Source: Anaerolinea sp. (lineage in GTDB: Bacteria > Chloroflexota > Anaerolineae > Anaerolineales > Anaerolineaceae). Taken from it: a stretch of 30,220 nt of DNA. The notes under the pieces were generated by a model. The model worked only from the letters and a program-made list of their open reading frames with translations, was not told the origin of the DNA and made no database searches. Within the stretch, counting starts at the first letter, position 1; each line of letters starts with the position of its first letter. Positions 23,781 to 30,220 of the stretch are shown here, one piece after another. A program made the translations under genes and the position numbers. Where the stretch lies: NCBI GenBank assembly GCA_029975965.1, contig JARKOV010000124.1:1-30220 (forward strand). The letters are read 5' to 3'.

Positions 23781-23786
23781 ATTATA
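23781..23786 (-). promoter_or_regulatory. -10 element of a predicted leaderless transcript
   Basis: TATAAT on the minus strand (23786-23781) is followed by only 7 nt before the ATG at 23773, so transcription should begin at or within a few bases of the start codon. No -35 consensus is visible at 16-18 nt and no Shine-Dalgarno precedes the ATG. Confidence 0.6.
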
Positions 23787-23862
23787 CCGGTAAACGCCGG
23801 TCGCAAAATCGCTTTGCACAATCTCACCCGTTTCGGCAGATACAATCGCCGGGGAGACCATG

Positions 23863-23868
23863 TATAAT
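23863..23868 (+). promoter_or_regulatory. -10 element of glgC
   Basis: TATAAT at 23863-23868 lies 39 nt before the glgC start codon, with a plausible transcript start near 23875. The -35 region is not consensus. The ribosome-binding site AAAGGAGG at 23896-23903 is excellent. Confidence 0.55.
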
Positions 23869-23907
23869 CAAAACAAGAGTGGCGAGACTTATCATAAAGG
23901 AGGAAAC

Positions 23908-25182
23908 ATGCCTTCCCTTGACAATGTCCTGGCCGTCATCCTGGGTGGCGGCGTCGGCAGCCGGCTGTACCCCTTGACCAAGCTCCGCTCCAAACCAGCC
24001 GTCCCTCTGGGCGGGAAATACCGCCTGATCGACATCCCGATCAGCAATTGCATCAACTCCGGCATTTTCCGGATTGCGGTGCTGACCCAGTTTGCCTCGG
24101 TCTCTCTGCACCGCCACATCTCCCAAACCTACGTGTTCGACGTGTTTCACACCGGGTCGGTGTTCATCTGGGCTGCCGAGCAGACCATGGAGAGCACCGA
24201 TTGGTACCAGGGCACCGCCGACGCGGTGCGCAAGCAGCTCTTCCAAATTCGCTCGGCGCGCGCCGATTACGTTCTGATCCTGGCGGGCGACCATCTCTAC
24301 CGCATGGACTATTCGGATATGGCACGTTATCACTGGGGGCACGACGCCGATATCACCGTGGCCGTGCAACCGGTGCGGGCAGACGAGGCCAACCGGCTGG
24401 GAATCCTCAAGCGCGACCCGGACGGGAAGATTTCGCGTTTTGCCGAAAAACCCAAAGACCCCAACGTGCTCGCCAGCCTGGTCAGCCGTGACGACCCGGT
24501 GCGCCCCTACCTCGGCTCGATGGGCAATTACATGTTCCGCACCGACGTGCTGATCGATATTCTGGAAAGCAACGCCTTCGACGATTTCGGCGGGCAGGTG
24601 ATTCCATATGCGCTCACCCGGCACCGCGTATTTGGCTTTGAGTTCGAGGGCTATTGGGAAGACATCGGGACGATGCGCACCTTCTATGAGACCAACCTGG
24701 CGCTGGCGGACCCGAACCCACGCTTCAACATCAACGATCCCGAACGCCCCATCTACAGCCACGCGCGATTCCTGCCCGGCTCGATCCTGGATAACTGCGT
24801 GCTGGAGCACGTCTTGCTGACCGAGGGCTGCACGCTCAAACAGAGCGAGATCCGCCACTCGGTGATCGGTTTGCGCAGCCAGATTCGCGCCGGGGCGGTG
24901 ATCCTCGACACCATCCTGATGGGCTCCGATTACTACGATCCGCGCTGCACCGATGATGCCGGCGACGAGGGCGACCTGCCGTGCATTGGCATCGGTCGCA
25001 ACTGTTTTATCCAGGGCGCCATCATCGATAAAAATGCGCGCATCGGGCGCAACGTGGTGATCAAACCCTTCCCGCGCGGCACCGACCTGGACACGGACAA
25101 CTGGTCGGTGAAGGATGGCATCGTGGTGGTGCCCAAAAATGCCGTCATTCCATCCGGCACGGTCATCGCGCCGAAAGAGTGA
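23908..25182 (+). CDS. glgC: Glucose-1-phosphate adenylyltransferase
   Basis: GlgC makes ADP-glucose from glucose-1-phosphate and ATP, the committed step of glycogen synthesis, and is usually allosterically controlled. The 424-residue protein has the N-terminal nucleotide-binding VILGGGVGSRLYPLT loop, KPAVPLGGKYRLIDIPISNC, the GTADAVRK motif, FAEKPK and GYWEDIGT. The C-terminal left-handed beta-helix region contains IGLRSQIRAGAVI and CFIQGAIIDKNARIG. Length is standard. ATG 23908 is chosen because of the strong Shine-Dalgarno directly before it. No other glycogen genes are in the window. Confidence 0.97.
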   Translation: MPSLDNVLAVILGGGVGSRLYPLTKLRSKPAVPLGGKYRLIDIPISNCINSGIFRIAVLTQFASVSLHRHISQTYVFDVFHTGSVFIWAAEQTMESTDWYQGTADAVRKQLFQIRSARADYVLILAGDHLYRMDYSDMARYHWGHDADITVAVQPVRADEANRLGILKRDPDGKISRFAEKPKDPNVLASLVSRDDPVRPYLGSMGNYMFRTDVLIDILESNAFDDFGGQVIPYALTRHRVFGFEFEGYWEDIGTMRTFYETNLALADPNPRFNINDPERPIYSHARFLPGSILDNCVLEHVLLTEGCTLKQSEIRHSVIGLRSQIRAGAVILDTILMGSDYYDPRCTDDAGDEGDLPCIGIGRNCFIQGAIIDKNARIGRNVVIKPFPRGTDLDTDNWSVKDGIVVVPKNAVIPSGTVIAPKE

Positions 25183-25202
25183 GCTGCCAATCCAAACAAA
25201 CC

Positions 25203-25243
25203 GGGTGTAGAGGAGCGTCTCCGCGGGATGCTTCTCTACACCC
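25203..25243. terminator. Hairpin after glgC
   Basis: GGGTGTAGAGGAGC (25203-25216) pairs with 25230-25243 over 14 bp with one G-U pair and a 13-nt loop. It lies between glgC and the glycerate kinase gene, but no T-run follows. It may end part of the glgC transcripts or stabilise their 3' end. Confidence 0.55.
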
Positions 25244-25256
25244 ATGATTCTTCCCG

Positions 25257-26624
25257 ATGAACCCCGACCTTTTTCTGACAACCTCCCTGCGCGCGCACCC
25301 TGTCGGACAGGCGATTTCCAGCGTGCTGGCGGCTGCGCTGGACGCTGTTGACCCCTATGCAGCGGTGTCTGCCCACCTGCGGCGGGAAGGCGCACGGCTG
25401 TGGGTCGGCGAGCATCCGGTGGACCTGGGCGCAATCCGGCAGGTGTGGCTGGTGGGGGCTGGAAAAGCCGGTTATCCGATGGCGCAAGCTGCCGTTGAGG
25501 CGCTCGGTGATCATCTCACAGGCGGCCTGGTGATCGTGAAAGACGGCTACGCCCCAGCGGGCGCCGCCTTGCCGCGCATTGAGATCGTCGAGGCGGCTCA
25601 CCCGTTGCCCGACGAGCGCGGGGCGGCCGCCACGCGGCGCATCGCCGCGCTGCTGGAGCAGGCCGGCCCAGACGACCTGGTGGTGTGCCTCCTCTCGGGC
25701 GGCGGGTCGGCTTTGCTGACCGCGCCCGCCGGTGGCATCTCGCTGGGCGACGTGCAGGCGATGACCGGCGCGCTGCTCGCCTGCGGCGCGACGATTCATG
25801 AGATCAACGCGCTGCGCAAGCATGTCGATGAGGTCAAAGGCGGCGGGTTGGCGCGTTGGGCTTCGCCGTCCAGGGTCGCCACGCTGGTGCTTTCCGACGT
25901 GATCGGCGACGACCTGGACGTGATTGCCTCCGGGCCATGCGTGGCCGACCCGAGCACGTTTGCATCGGCGTGGAGGGTGGTGGAGCGCTACGCGATTACA
26001 GATCAAATACCGGGCTCGATTCGCGCGCATCTTCAGGCGGGGATACGCGGCGAAATTCCAGAGACGCTCAAGCCGGGCGATCCAATCTTCGAGCGGGTGC
26101 AGAACCTCGTGGTCGCCAGCAACCTGCAAGCCGGGCGGGCGGCGTTGAAGCAAGCGGCTCTTGCCGGCTGGCAAGGGCTGCTGTTGACCAGCTACCTGCA
26201 GGGCGAAGCGCGGCATGCCGGGCGCCTGCTGGCGGCGGTTGCCCGCCAGGTGGCCTCCACCGGCGACCCGCTGCCGCGTCCGTGCTGCCTGGTGGCGGGG
26301 GGCGAGACGACCGTTACGCTGCGCGGGGACGGCCTGGGCGGGCGCAATCAGGAGCTGGCATTGGGGGCGGTCGCCGACATGGCCGGACTGGAAAACGCCT
26401 GGCTGGTCGCGCTGGCGACAGACGGCGGGGATGGCCCGACCGACGCGGCCGGAGCGGTGGTGAGCGGCGATACCCTGGCCCGCGCCCGCGCCGCCGGGCT
26501 CGACCCGGCTGCTTTCCTCGCGCGAAACGACGCCTACCATTTCTTTGCCCCCCTGGGCGATCTGCTGCTGCCCGGCCCGACGCGCACCAACGTCAACGAC
26601 CTCGCCTTCCTGATCTTGTTGTGA
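25257..26624 (+). CDS. Glycerate 2-kinase, MOFRL family
   Basis: The 455-residue protein belongs to the GckA/TtuD (MOFRL) family that phosphorylates D-glycerate to 2-phosphoglycerate, feeding glycerate into lower glycolysis. Visible hallmarks are LVGAGKAGYPMAQA and VVCLLSGGGSALLTAPAGGISL in the N-terminal domain, NALRKHVDEVKGGGLA, and the C-terminal MOFRL part with VAGGETTVTLRGDGLGGRNQELAL and ATDGGDGPTDAAGAVV. Length is standard. No Shine-Dalgarno is visible before ATG 25257; it is kept because the family alignment begins near here. It lies 74 nt after glgC on the same strand. Confidence 0.93.
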   Translation: MNPDLFLTTSLRAHPVGQAISSVLAAALDAVDPYAAVSAHLRREGARLWVGEHPVDLGAIRQVWLVGAGKAGYPMAQAAVEALGDHLTGGLVIVKDGYAPAGAALPRIEIVEAAHPLPDERGAAATRRIAALLEQAGPDDLVVCLLSGGGSALLTAPAGGISLGDVQAMTGALLACGATIHEINALRKHVDEVKGGGLARWASPSRVATLVLSDVIGDDLDVIASGPCVADPSTFASAWRVVERYAITDQIPGSIRAHLQAGIRGEIPETLKPGDPIFERVQNLVVASNLQAGRAALKQAALAGWQGLLLTSYLQGEARHAGRLLAAVARQVASTGDPLPRPCCLVAGGETTVTLRGDGLGGRNQELALGAVADMAGLENAWLVALATDGGDGPTDAAGAVVSGDTLARARAAGLDPAAFLARNDAYHFFAPLGDLLLPGPTRTNVNDLAFLILL

Positions 26625-27015
26625 GCCAGACCAATCGGGGCGTTGCTCACGCCTGCCGCCATGTCGGGCGCGTTGCGCCCTCCTCGCGATGAGATGTAGT
26701 AAGATGGGCTTCCACGCCGACCCACCCCCAGGGCACCTTTTGCCAACCCCGGGCGACCTTGAACGTCCGCCTTTTTCAGGATGCGAGCCCGCCCCCTGCG
26801 GCCTTCGGTCAGCCAGGGCAGGGTGGGAGAATTGCAGGCTCGCAAGTCGACGAGGCGGCGGAGGAGGTATTCCCATCGAATCTGCCAGGCAGTGTGTCTT
26901 TTTGAACTTGTGAGTGTTATCACGAAAGACCAGCGCACTAGACAAATTTTCGGTTATACTCATTCGTCGAGTGCCGGATCGAGCCTCGGGTATTTTGCCC
27001 TGTGGGGAGCAAGCA
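26625..27015. other. Intergenic region with repeat fragment and hairpin
   Basis: No credible gene is seen in these 391 nt. 26663-26694 holds a degenerate copy of the palindromic repeat type seen at 2141-2180 (read on the minus strand: TCATCGCGAGGAGG and a GGGCGC/GCGCCC stem). TGCGAGCC at 26782-26789 pairs with GGCTCGCA at 26837-26844 around a further GC-rich imperfect stem. A possible -10 (TATACT, 26955-26960) precedes the ATPase gene; no good -35 is visible. Confidence 0.5.
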
Positions 27016-29847
27016 ATGAACCAACCAGTTGTTCGAGTGGGTGAGCCAGTAAAAGAAGATCTATCGATCACCTGGCATTCGATGAGTGCCGAGGATGTTG
27101 TCCGTGAGCTGGGCACAGAGATGCATGCCGGGCTCACCTCCGAAGAAGCGGCCCGCCGCCTGGCTCGTTATGGCCCCAACCTTCTCGCCGAAAAACCCCG
27201 CCCAACCTTTCTCCAACTTGTCCTGGCCCAATTAAACAATTTCGTCATCATCTTGCTCATCGTGGCCTCGGTGGTTTCGGCGCTCCTCGGTGAGTGGGTG
27301 GAGGCCGGGGCGATCCTGGCGATCGTGATCCTCAACGCCGTACTGGGCGTGGTACAGGAGAGCCGGGCCGAAGAGGCGCTGGCCGCGCTGAAGAGAATGG
27401 CCGCCCCGGAAGCGCAGGTGATCCGCGACGGACGGCGCATCGCGCTGCCGGCTCCGCAGCTTGTTCCGGGGGACATCGTTTTCCTGGAGGCGGGCAATTA
27501 CATCCCCGCCGACCTGCGCCTGCTGGATGCGATCAACCTCAAGGTAGAAGAAGCCGCGCTCACCGGCGAATCGGTGCCGGTCAGCAAAGTTGCCACCGAG
27601 CAGATCGCCCAGAACGCCTCGCTGGGTGACCGCAAGAACACAGCCTTTATGGGCACGGTGGTCACCTACGGGCGCGGGCGCGGCGTGGTGGTCTCTACCG
27701 GCATGCGCACCCAACTTGGCATGATCGCCGATATGCTGCAAAGAGTCGAGGCTGAAGACACCCCGCTGCAGCGCCGGCTCGAAGAGTTCGGCAAAACCCT
27801 CGGCTGGGGCGCGTTGATCGTCTGCGGCCTGGTTTTCTTGGTCGGGATCGGTCGCGAAATTCTGGCGGCGCAGTTTTCCATCGATAACCTGGTCGCGATG
27901 TTCATGATCGCGGTCAGCCTGGCGATTGCCGCCGTTCCGGAAGGACTGCCTGCCATTGTGACCATCAGCCTGGCGTTGGGCATGCGCGAGATGGTGCGGC
28001 GCCACGCCCTGATCCGCCGCCTGGCCTCGGTGGAGACGCTCGGCTCGGCCACCGTGATTTGCTCCGACAAGACCGGCACGCTGACCCAGAACGCGATGAC
28101 GGTCACCCGGCTGTGGACCGATGGGCGGCTGTTTGAGATCACCGGCAGCGGATATAACACCGACGGCGAGTTCCGCCTGGACGGTCGCCCGGTCGATCTG
28201 AAGGACCATCCTGCGGCGACGACTGCGCTGTGGGTGGGCACGTTGAATAACGACGCGCAACTGGAGCGCCTGGAGGGCGAAAACGGTCGAGGCAATTTCC
28301 GCATCATCGGCGACCCAACCGAGGGCTCCATTTTGATCGCGGCGGCCAAAGCCGGCGTGTACCAGGCTGAGCTCTCCGACCATTACCCGCGCGCTCAGGA
28401 AGTCCCCTTCGACTCAGCGCGCAAACGCATGATCACCATTCACAAGATTGGGGAGGTGATCCCGGAAGACAGCTCGCCGATTTACGACAACCAGGTGCGC
28501 ACCTGGTACGCCATCGCCGTCAAGGGTGCGCCGGATATCGTGCTGGGGCTGTGCAGCTCCTACCAGACCCGCGAAGACCAGCCGGCACCGCTGACGCCGG
28601 CGATCCGCGAGCAGATTCTGGCCGCGAACGACGAGATGACCCACGACGCGTTGCGCGTGCTCGGCCTGGCCTACCGCCTGGTGCCGGTGCTGCCGGAGGA
28701 AATCCAAAGCGATGCGCTCGAGCAGGACCTGGTGTTCGTCGGGCTGATCGGCATGATCGACCCGGCGCGCAAGGAGGTCCAGCCGGCGCTGGAGCACGCG
28801 CGCTCGGCAGGCATCCGCACGGTGATGATCACCGGCGATTACCCCAACACCGCCCGCGCCATCGCCGAAAGCATCGGCTTGTTGGGCAAAGATCAGCTCG
28901 TTGTCACCGGCCAGCAACTGGCTGAAATGGATGACGAAACCTTGACGGGCAAAATCGAGCAGATCGACGTGTTTGCCCGCGTTTCGCCGGAACACAAGAT
29001 GCGCATCGTCGACGCGCTGCGCGCCAACGGCGAGGTGGTGGCGATGACTGGCGACGGGGTCAACGACGCCCCGGCGATCAAGCGCGCCGATATCGGCGTC
29101 TCGATGGGCATCACGGGGACCGACGTGGCCAAAGAGACGGCCGACATGGTGCTCACCGACGACAATTACGCCAGCATCGTCGCGGCGATCGAGCAAGGCC
29201 GGATCATCTACAGCAACATCCGCAAGTTTGTTTATTACCTGCTTTCCTGCAACCTGGCGGAAATTGCCATCATCTTCCTCTCGACCCTCTTCATTGGCAA
29301 ATCGCCGCTGACCGCGCTGCAGCTCTTGTGGCTTAACCTGATCACCGACGGCGCGCCGGCCCTGGCGCTGGGGACGGAGAAGGGCGACCCAGATATCATG
29401 GAACAGCCGCCGCGCCCGCCGAAGGAGCCGATCATCAACCGGCACATGCGCATTGGCATTGTCTTCCAGACCATCGCCATCACCGCGGTCACGTTGGTGG
29501 CCTTTTGGATCGGCTCGACCGACCCGCAGCATACGCTGTATGCCCAGACGATGGCGTTTGTCACCCTGAGCACTTCCGAGCTGCTGCGCGCCTACACGGC
29601 TCGCTCGGAATACTATCCCTTGTTGAAAATCGGCTTTTTCAGCAACCGCTGGATGAACATGGCGGTACTGGCCTCGCTGGTGCTGATCATGGTGGTGGTC
29701 TACGTGCCTTTTCTGCAGGTCATATTCGGCACCGAAGCGCTCGGTTGGGCGCAGTGGGCCGAGATCATCCCCCTGCTGCTCATCCCCTCCGTGGTCGCCG
29801 AGATCACCAAGGCAGTGTTCATGCGCCGCATGCGCAAGAACGGTTAG
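27016..29847 (+). CDS. P2A-type calcium-transporting ATPase
   Basis: A 943-residue P-type ATPase that exports cations, most likely Ca2+, at the cost of ATP. Order of parts: N-terminal cation-ATPase domain (LTSEEAARRLARYGPNLL), actuator motif TGES (183-186), M4 VPEGLPA, phosphorylation site DKTGT with Asp351, hinge GDGVNDAPA, then the C-terminal membrane helices. The Ca2+-site residues known in SERCA are kept: Glu in PEGL (M4), Asn and Glu in SCNLAEIAI (M5), and Asn, Thr, Asp in LNLITDGAPA (M6). This favours Ca2+ over other ions. ATG 27016 is preferred because GGGAG lies 6 nt upstream; the longer frame from 26914 has no such site. Confidence 0.94.
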   Translation: MNQPVVRVGEPVKEDLSITWHSMSAEDVVRELGTEMHAGLTSEEAARRLARYGPNLLAEKPRPTFLQLVLAQLNNFVIILLIVASVVSALLGEWVEAGAILAIVILNAVLGVVQESRAEEALAALKRMAAPEAQVIRDGRRIALPAPQLVPGDIVFLEAGNYIPADLRLLDAINLKVEEAALTGESVPVSKVATEQIAQNASLGDRKNTAFMGTVVTYGRGRGVVVSTGMRTQLGMIADMLQRVEAEDTPLQRRLEEFGKTLGWGALIVCGLVFLVGIGREILAAQFSIDNLVAMFMIAVSLAIAAVPEGLPAIVTISLALGMREMVRRHALIRRLASVETLGSATVICSDKTGTLTQNAMTVTRLWTDGRLFEITGSGYNTDGEFRLDGRPVDLKDHPAATTALWVGTLNNDAQLERLEGENGRGNFRIIGDPTEGSILIAAAKAGVYQAELSDHYPRAQEVPFDSARKRMITIHKIGEVIPEDSSPIYDNQVRTWYAIAVKGAPDIVLGLCSSYQTREDQPAPLTPAIREQILAANDEMTHDALRVLGLAYRLVPVLPEEIQSDALEQDLVFVGLIGMIDPARKEVQPALEHARSAGIRTVMITGDYPNTARAIAESIGLLGKDQLVVTGQQLAEMDDETLTGKIEQIDVFARVSPEHKMRIVDALRANGEVVAMTGDGVNDAPAIKRADIGVSMGITGTDVAKETADMVLTDDNYASIVAAIEQGRIIYSNIRKFVYYLLSCNLAEIAIIFLSTLFIGKSPLTALQLLWLNLITDGAPALALGTEKGDPDIMEQPPRPPKEPIINRHMRIGIVFQTIAITAVTLVAFWIGSTDPQHTLYAQTMAFVTLSTSELLRAYTARSEYYPLLKIGFFSNRWMNMAVLASLVLIMVVVYVPFLQVIFGTEALGWAQWAEIIPLLLIPSVVAEITKAVFMRRMRKNG

Positions 29848-29950
29848 CTGGCTGCTGGCTGTCTGAAATGAATCAATTGAGATACATGACTCTCCCCGAA
29901 TTTAATCTTTTCATAGGCGCGTTGAGTCGAATAATTCCCACCCCCTGTAA

Positions 29951-29972
29951 TCCCCCGCCCCAAGGCGGGGGA
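29951..29972. repeat. GC-rich hairpin after the ATPase gene
   Basis: TCCCCCGCC (29951-29959) and its perfect reverse complement (29964-29972) form a 9-bp stem with a 4-nt loop. It lies 100 nt after the ATPase stop, without a T-run. It may be a terminator variant or a palindromic repeat unit. Confidence 0.6.
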
Positions 29973-30030
29973 AACTTGGTGAAAAACAGGCACTTGAGTT
30001 TGGCCCTTATAAAGTGAGGGCTTGAAAAAG

Positions 30031-30088
30031 AGAAGCCTCTTGAGTACAACGAAGGTTACCACGCCATTCGCAAACTCACGAGGCTTCT
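30031..30088 (+). promoter_or_regulatory. Hairpin covering the transposase ribosome-binding site
   Basis: 30031-30045 pairs with 30074-30088 (14 of 15 positions, 28-nt loop). The 3' arm holds GAGG at 30080-30083, the likely Shine-Dalgarno, 8 nt before ATG 30092. A transcript entering from outside would fold and hide the site; one starting inside the loop would not. Confidence 0.6.
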
Positions 30089-30091
30089 TGC

Positions 30092-30220
30092 ATGAAAGAT
30101 ACCACGAAAGTTACAGAAATACATCCCCTGCTGCAATCGATCCTGCAGCTTCTGGGCGCCCATCGGGAGGCGTTCCATCAGGAACGGGTGTACCGGCGGG
30201 CGATGAGCCTGGTATTCGGG
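30092..30220 (+). CDS. Transposase, N-terminal fragment cut by the window edge
   Basis: Forty-three codons are visible, starting MKDTTKVTEIHPLL and running off the window in an open frame. The part LLGAHREAFHQERVYRRAMSLVFG resembles, from memory, the N terminus of DDE transposases of the IS4/IS701 type (LL...HR.AF.QER...R...LVFG). No catalytic residues are in view, so the family is tentative. Its lower-GC surroundings and the hairpin upstream support an IS. Confidence 0.6.
   Translation, partial: MKDTTKVTEIHPLLQSILQLLGAHREAFHQERVYRRAMSLVFG

Larger units (their letters stand above)
30031..30220 (+). mobile_element. Left end of an insertion sequence
   Basis: The last 190 nt look like the start of an IS element: a transposase-like ORF begins at 30092, directly preceded by a hairpin that covers its ribosome-binding site (30031-30088). 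The exact left terminus and any target duplication cannot be set because the right end lies outside the window. Confidence 0.55.

Noticed and set aside
23824..25434. 536-codon open frame opposite glgC
   Set aside because: Shadow of glgC; no domain, and glgC is certain.
26534..26938. 134-codon minus-strand frame in the gap before the ATPase gene
   Set aside because: It reads across the repeat fragment and hairpin; such frames recur by chance in dispersed palindromic repeats and no ribosome-binding site is present.
25236..27137. 633-codon open frame on the minus strand
   Set aside because: It overlaps the glycerate kinase gene, the gap and the ATPase start, and shows no recognisable domain or ribosome-binding site.

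Overview
The window is about 30 kb of GC-rich, densely packed chromosomal DNA. Gene content suggests a free-living bacterium of the Chloroflexota, probably Anaerolineae-like. That is inference from proteins such as an ArsR-DUF2087 regulator, zinc-ribbon membrane proteins and a very large alpha-2-macroglobulin lipoprotein; no rRNA or other phylogenetic marker was available to test it. Most genes are ordinary chromosomal ones in short operons. I saw no tRNA, rRNA, CRISPR array, phage or conjugation genes.

Layout. 1-1942 (minus): two zinc-ribbon proteins, ended by a strong terminator at the left edge. 1943-2368: a gap holding a structured dispersed repeat. 2369-3577 (plus): a YcaQ/AlkX-like DNA glycosylase candidate. 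3580-5863 (minus): a tight operon VOC protein - ogt - ACT protein - era. 6288-7717 (minus): two overlapping genes whose upstream member carries an N-terminal tag like those of proteins linked to extracellular contractile injection systems (eCIS). 7865-8762 (plus): a consensus promoter with an inverted repeat over its -35 box, an unknown 81-aa protein and an ArsR-DUF2087 repressor. 8723-10319 (minus): DUF362 and YhcH-family proteins. 10464-16421 (plus): a 1985-residue alpha-2-macroglobulin-like lipoprotein without the thioester motif. 16489-17921 (minus): rhomboid protease and guanylate kinase. 17973-18395 (plus): FmdB-type zinc ribbon. 18410-22385 (plus): a leader-peptide attenuator followed by a heterodimeric ABC exporter. 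22478-23773 (minus): a membrane-anchored HExxH protein with a probable leaderless transcript. 23908-29847 (plus): glgC, a MOFRL-type glycerate kinase and a P2A calcium ATPase. From about 30031 to the right edge: the left end of an insertion sequence.

The best candidate for an undescribed system is the control region at 18410-18610. A strong promoter drives a 21-codon ORF with a perfect Shine-Dalgarno sequence. Three segments can form mutually exclusive stems (SD-sequestering, antiterminator, terminator) ahead of a two-gene drug-type ABC exporter. The logic matches ribosome-mediated attenuation as known for Bacillus subtilis bmrB-bmrCD. Second is the two-gene eCIS-tag locus at 6288-7717, which has no visible injection machinery nearby.
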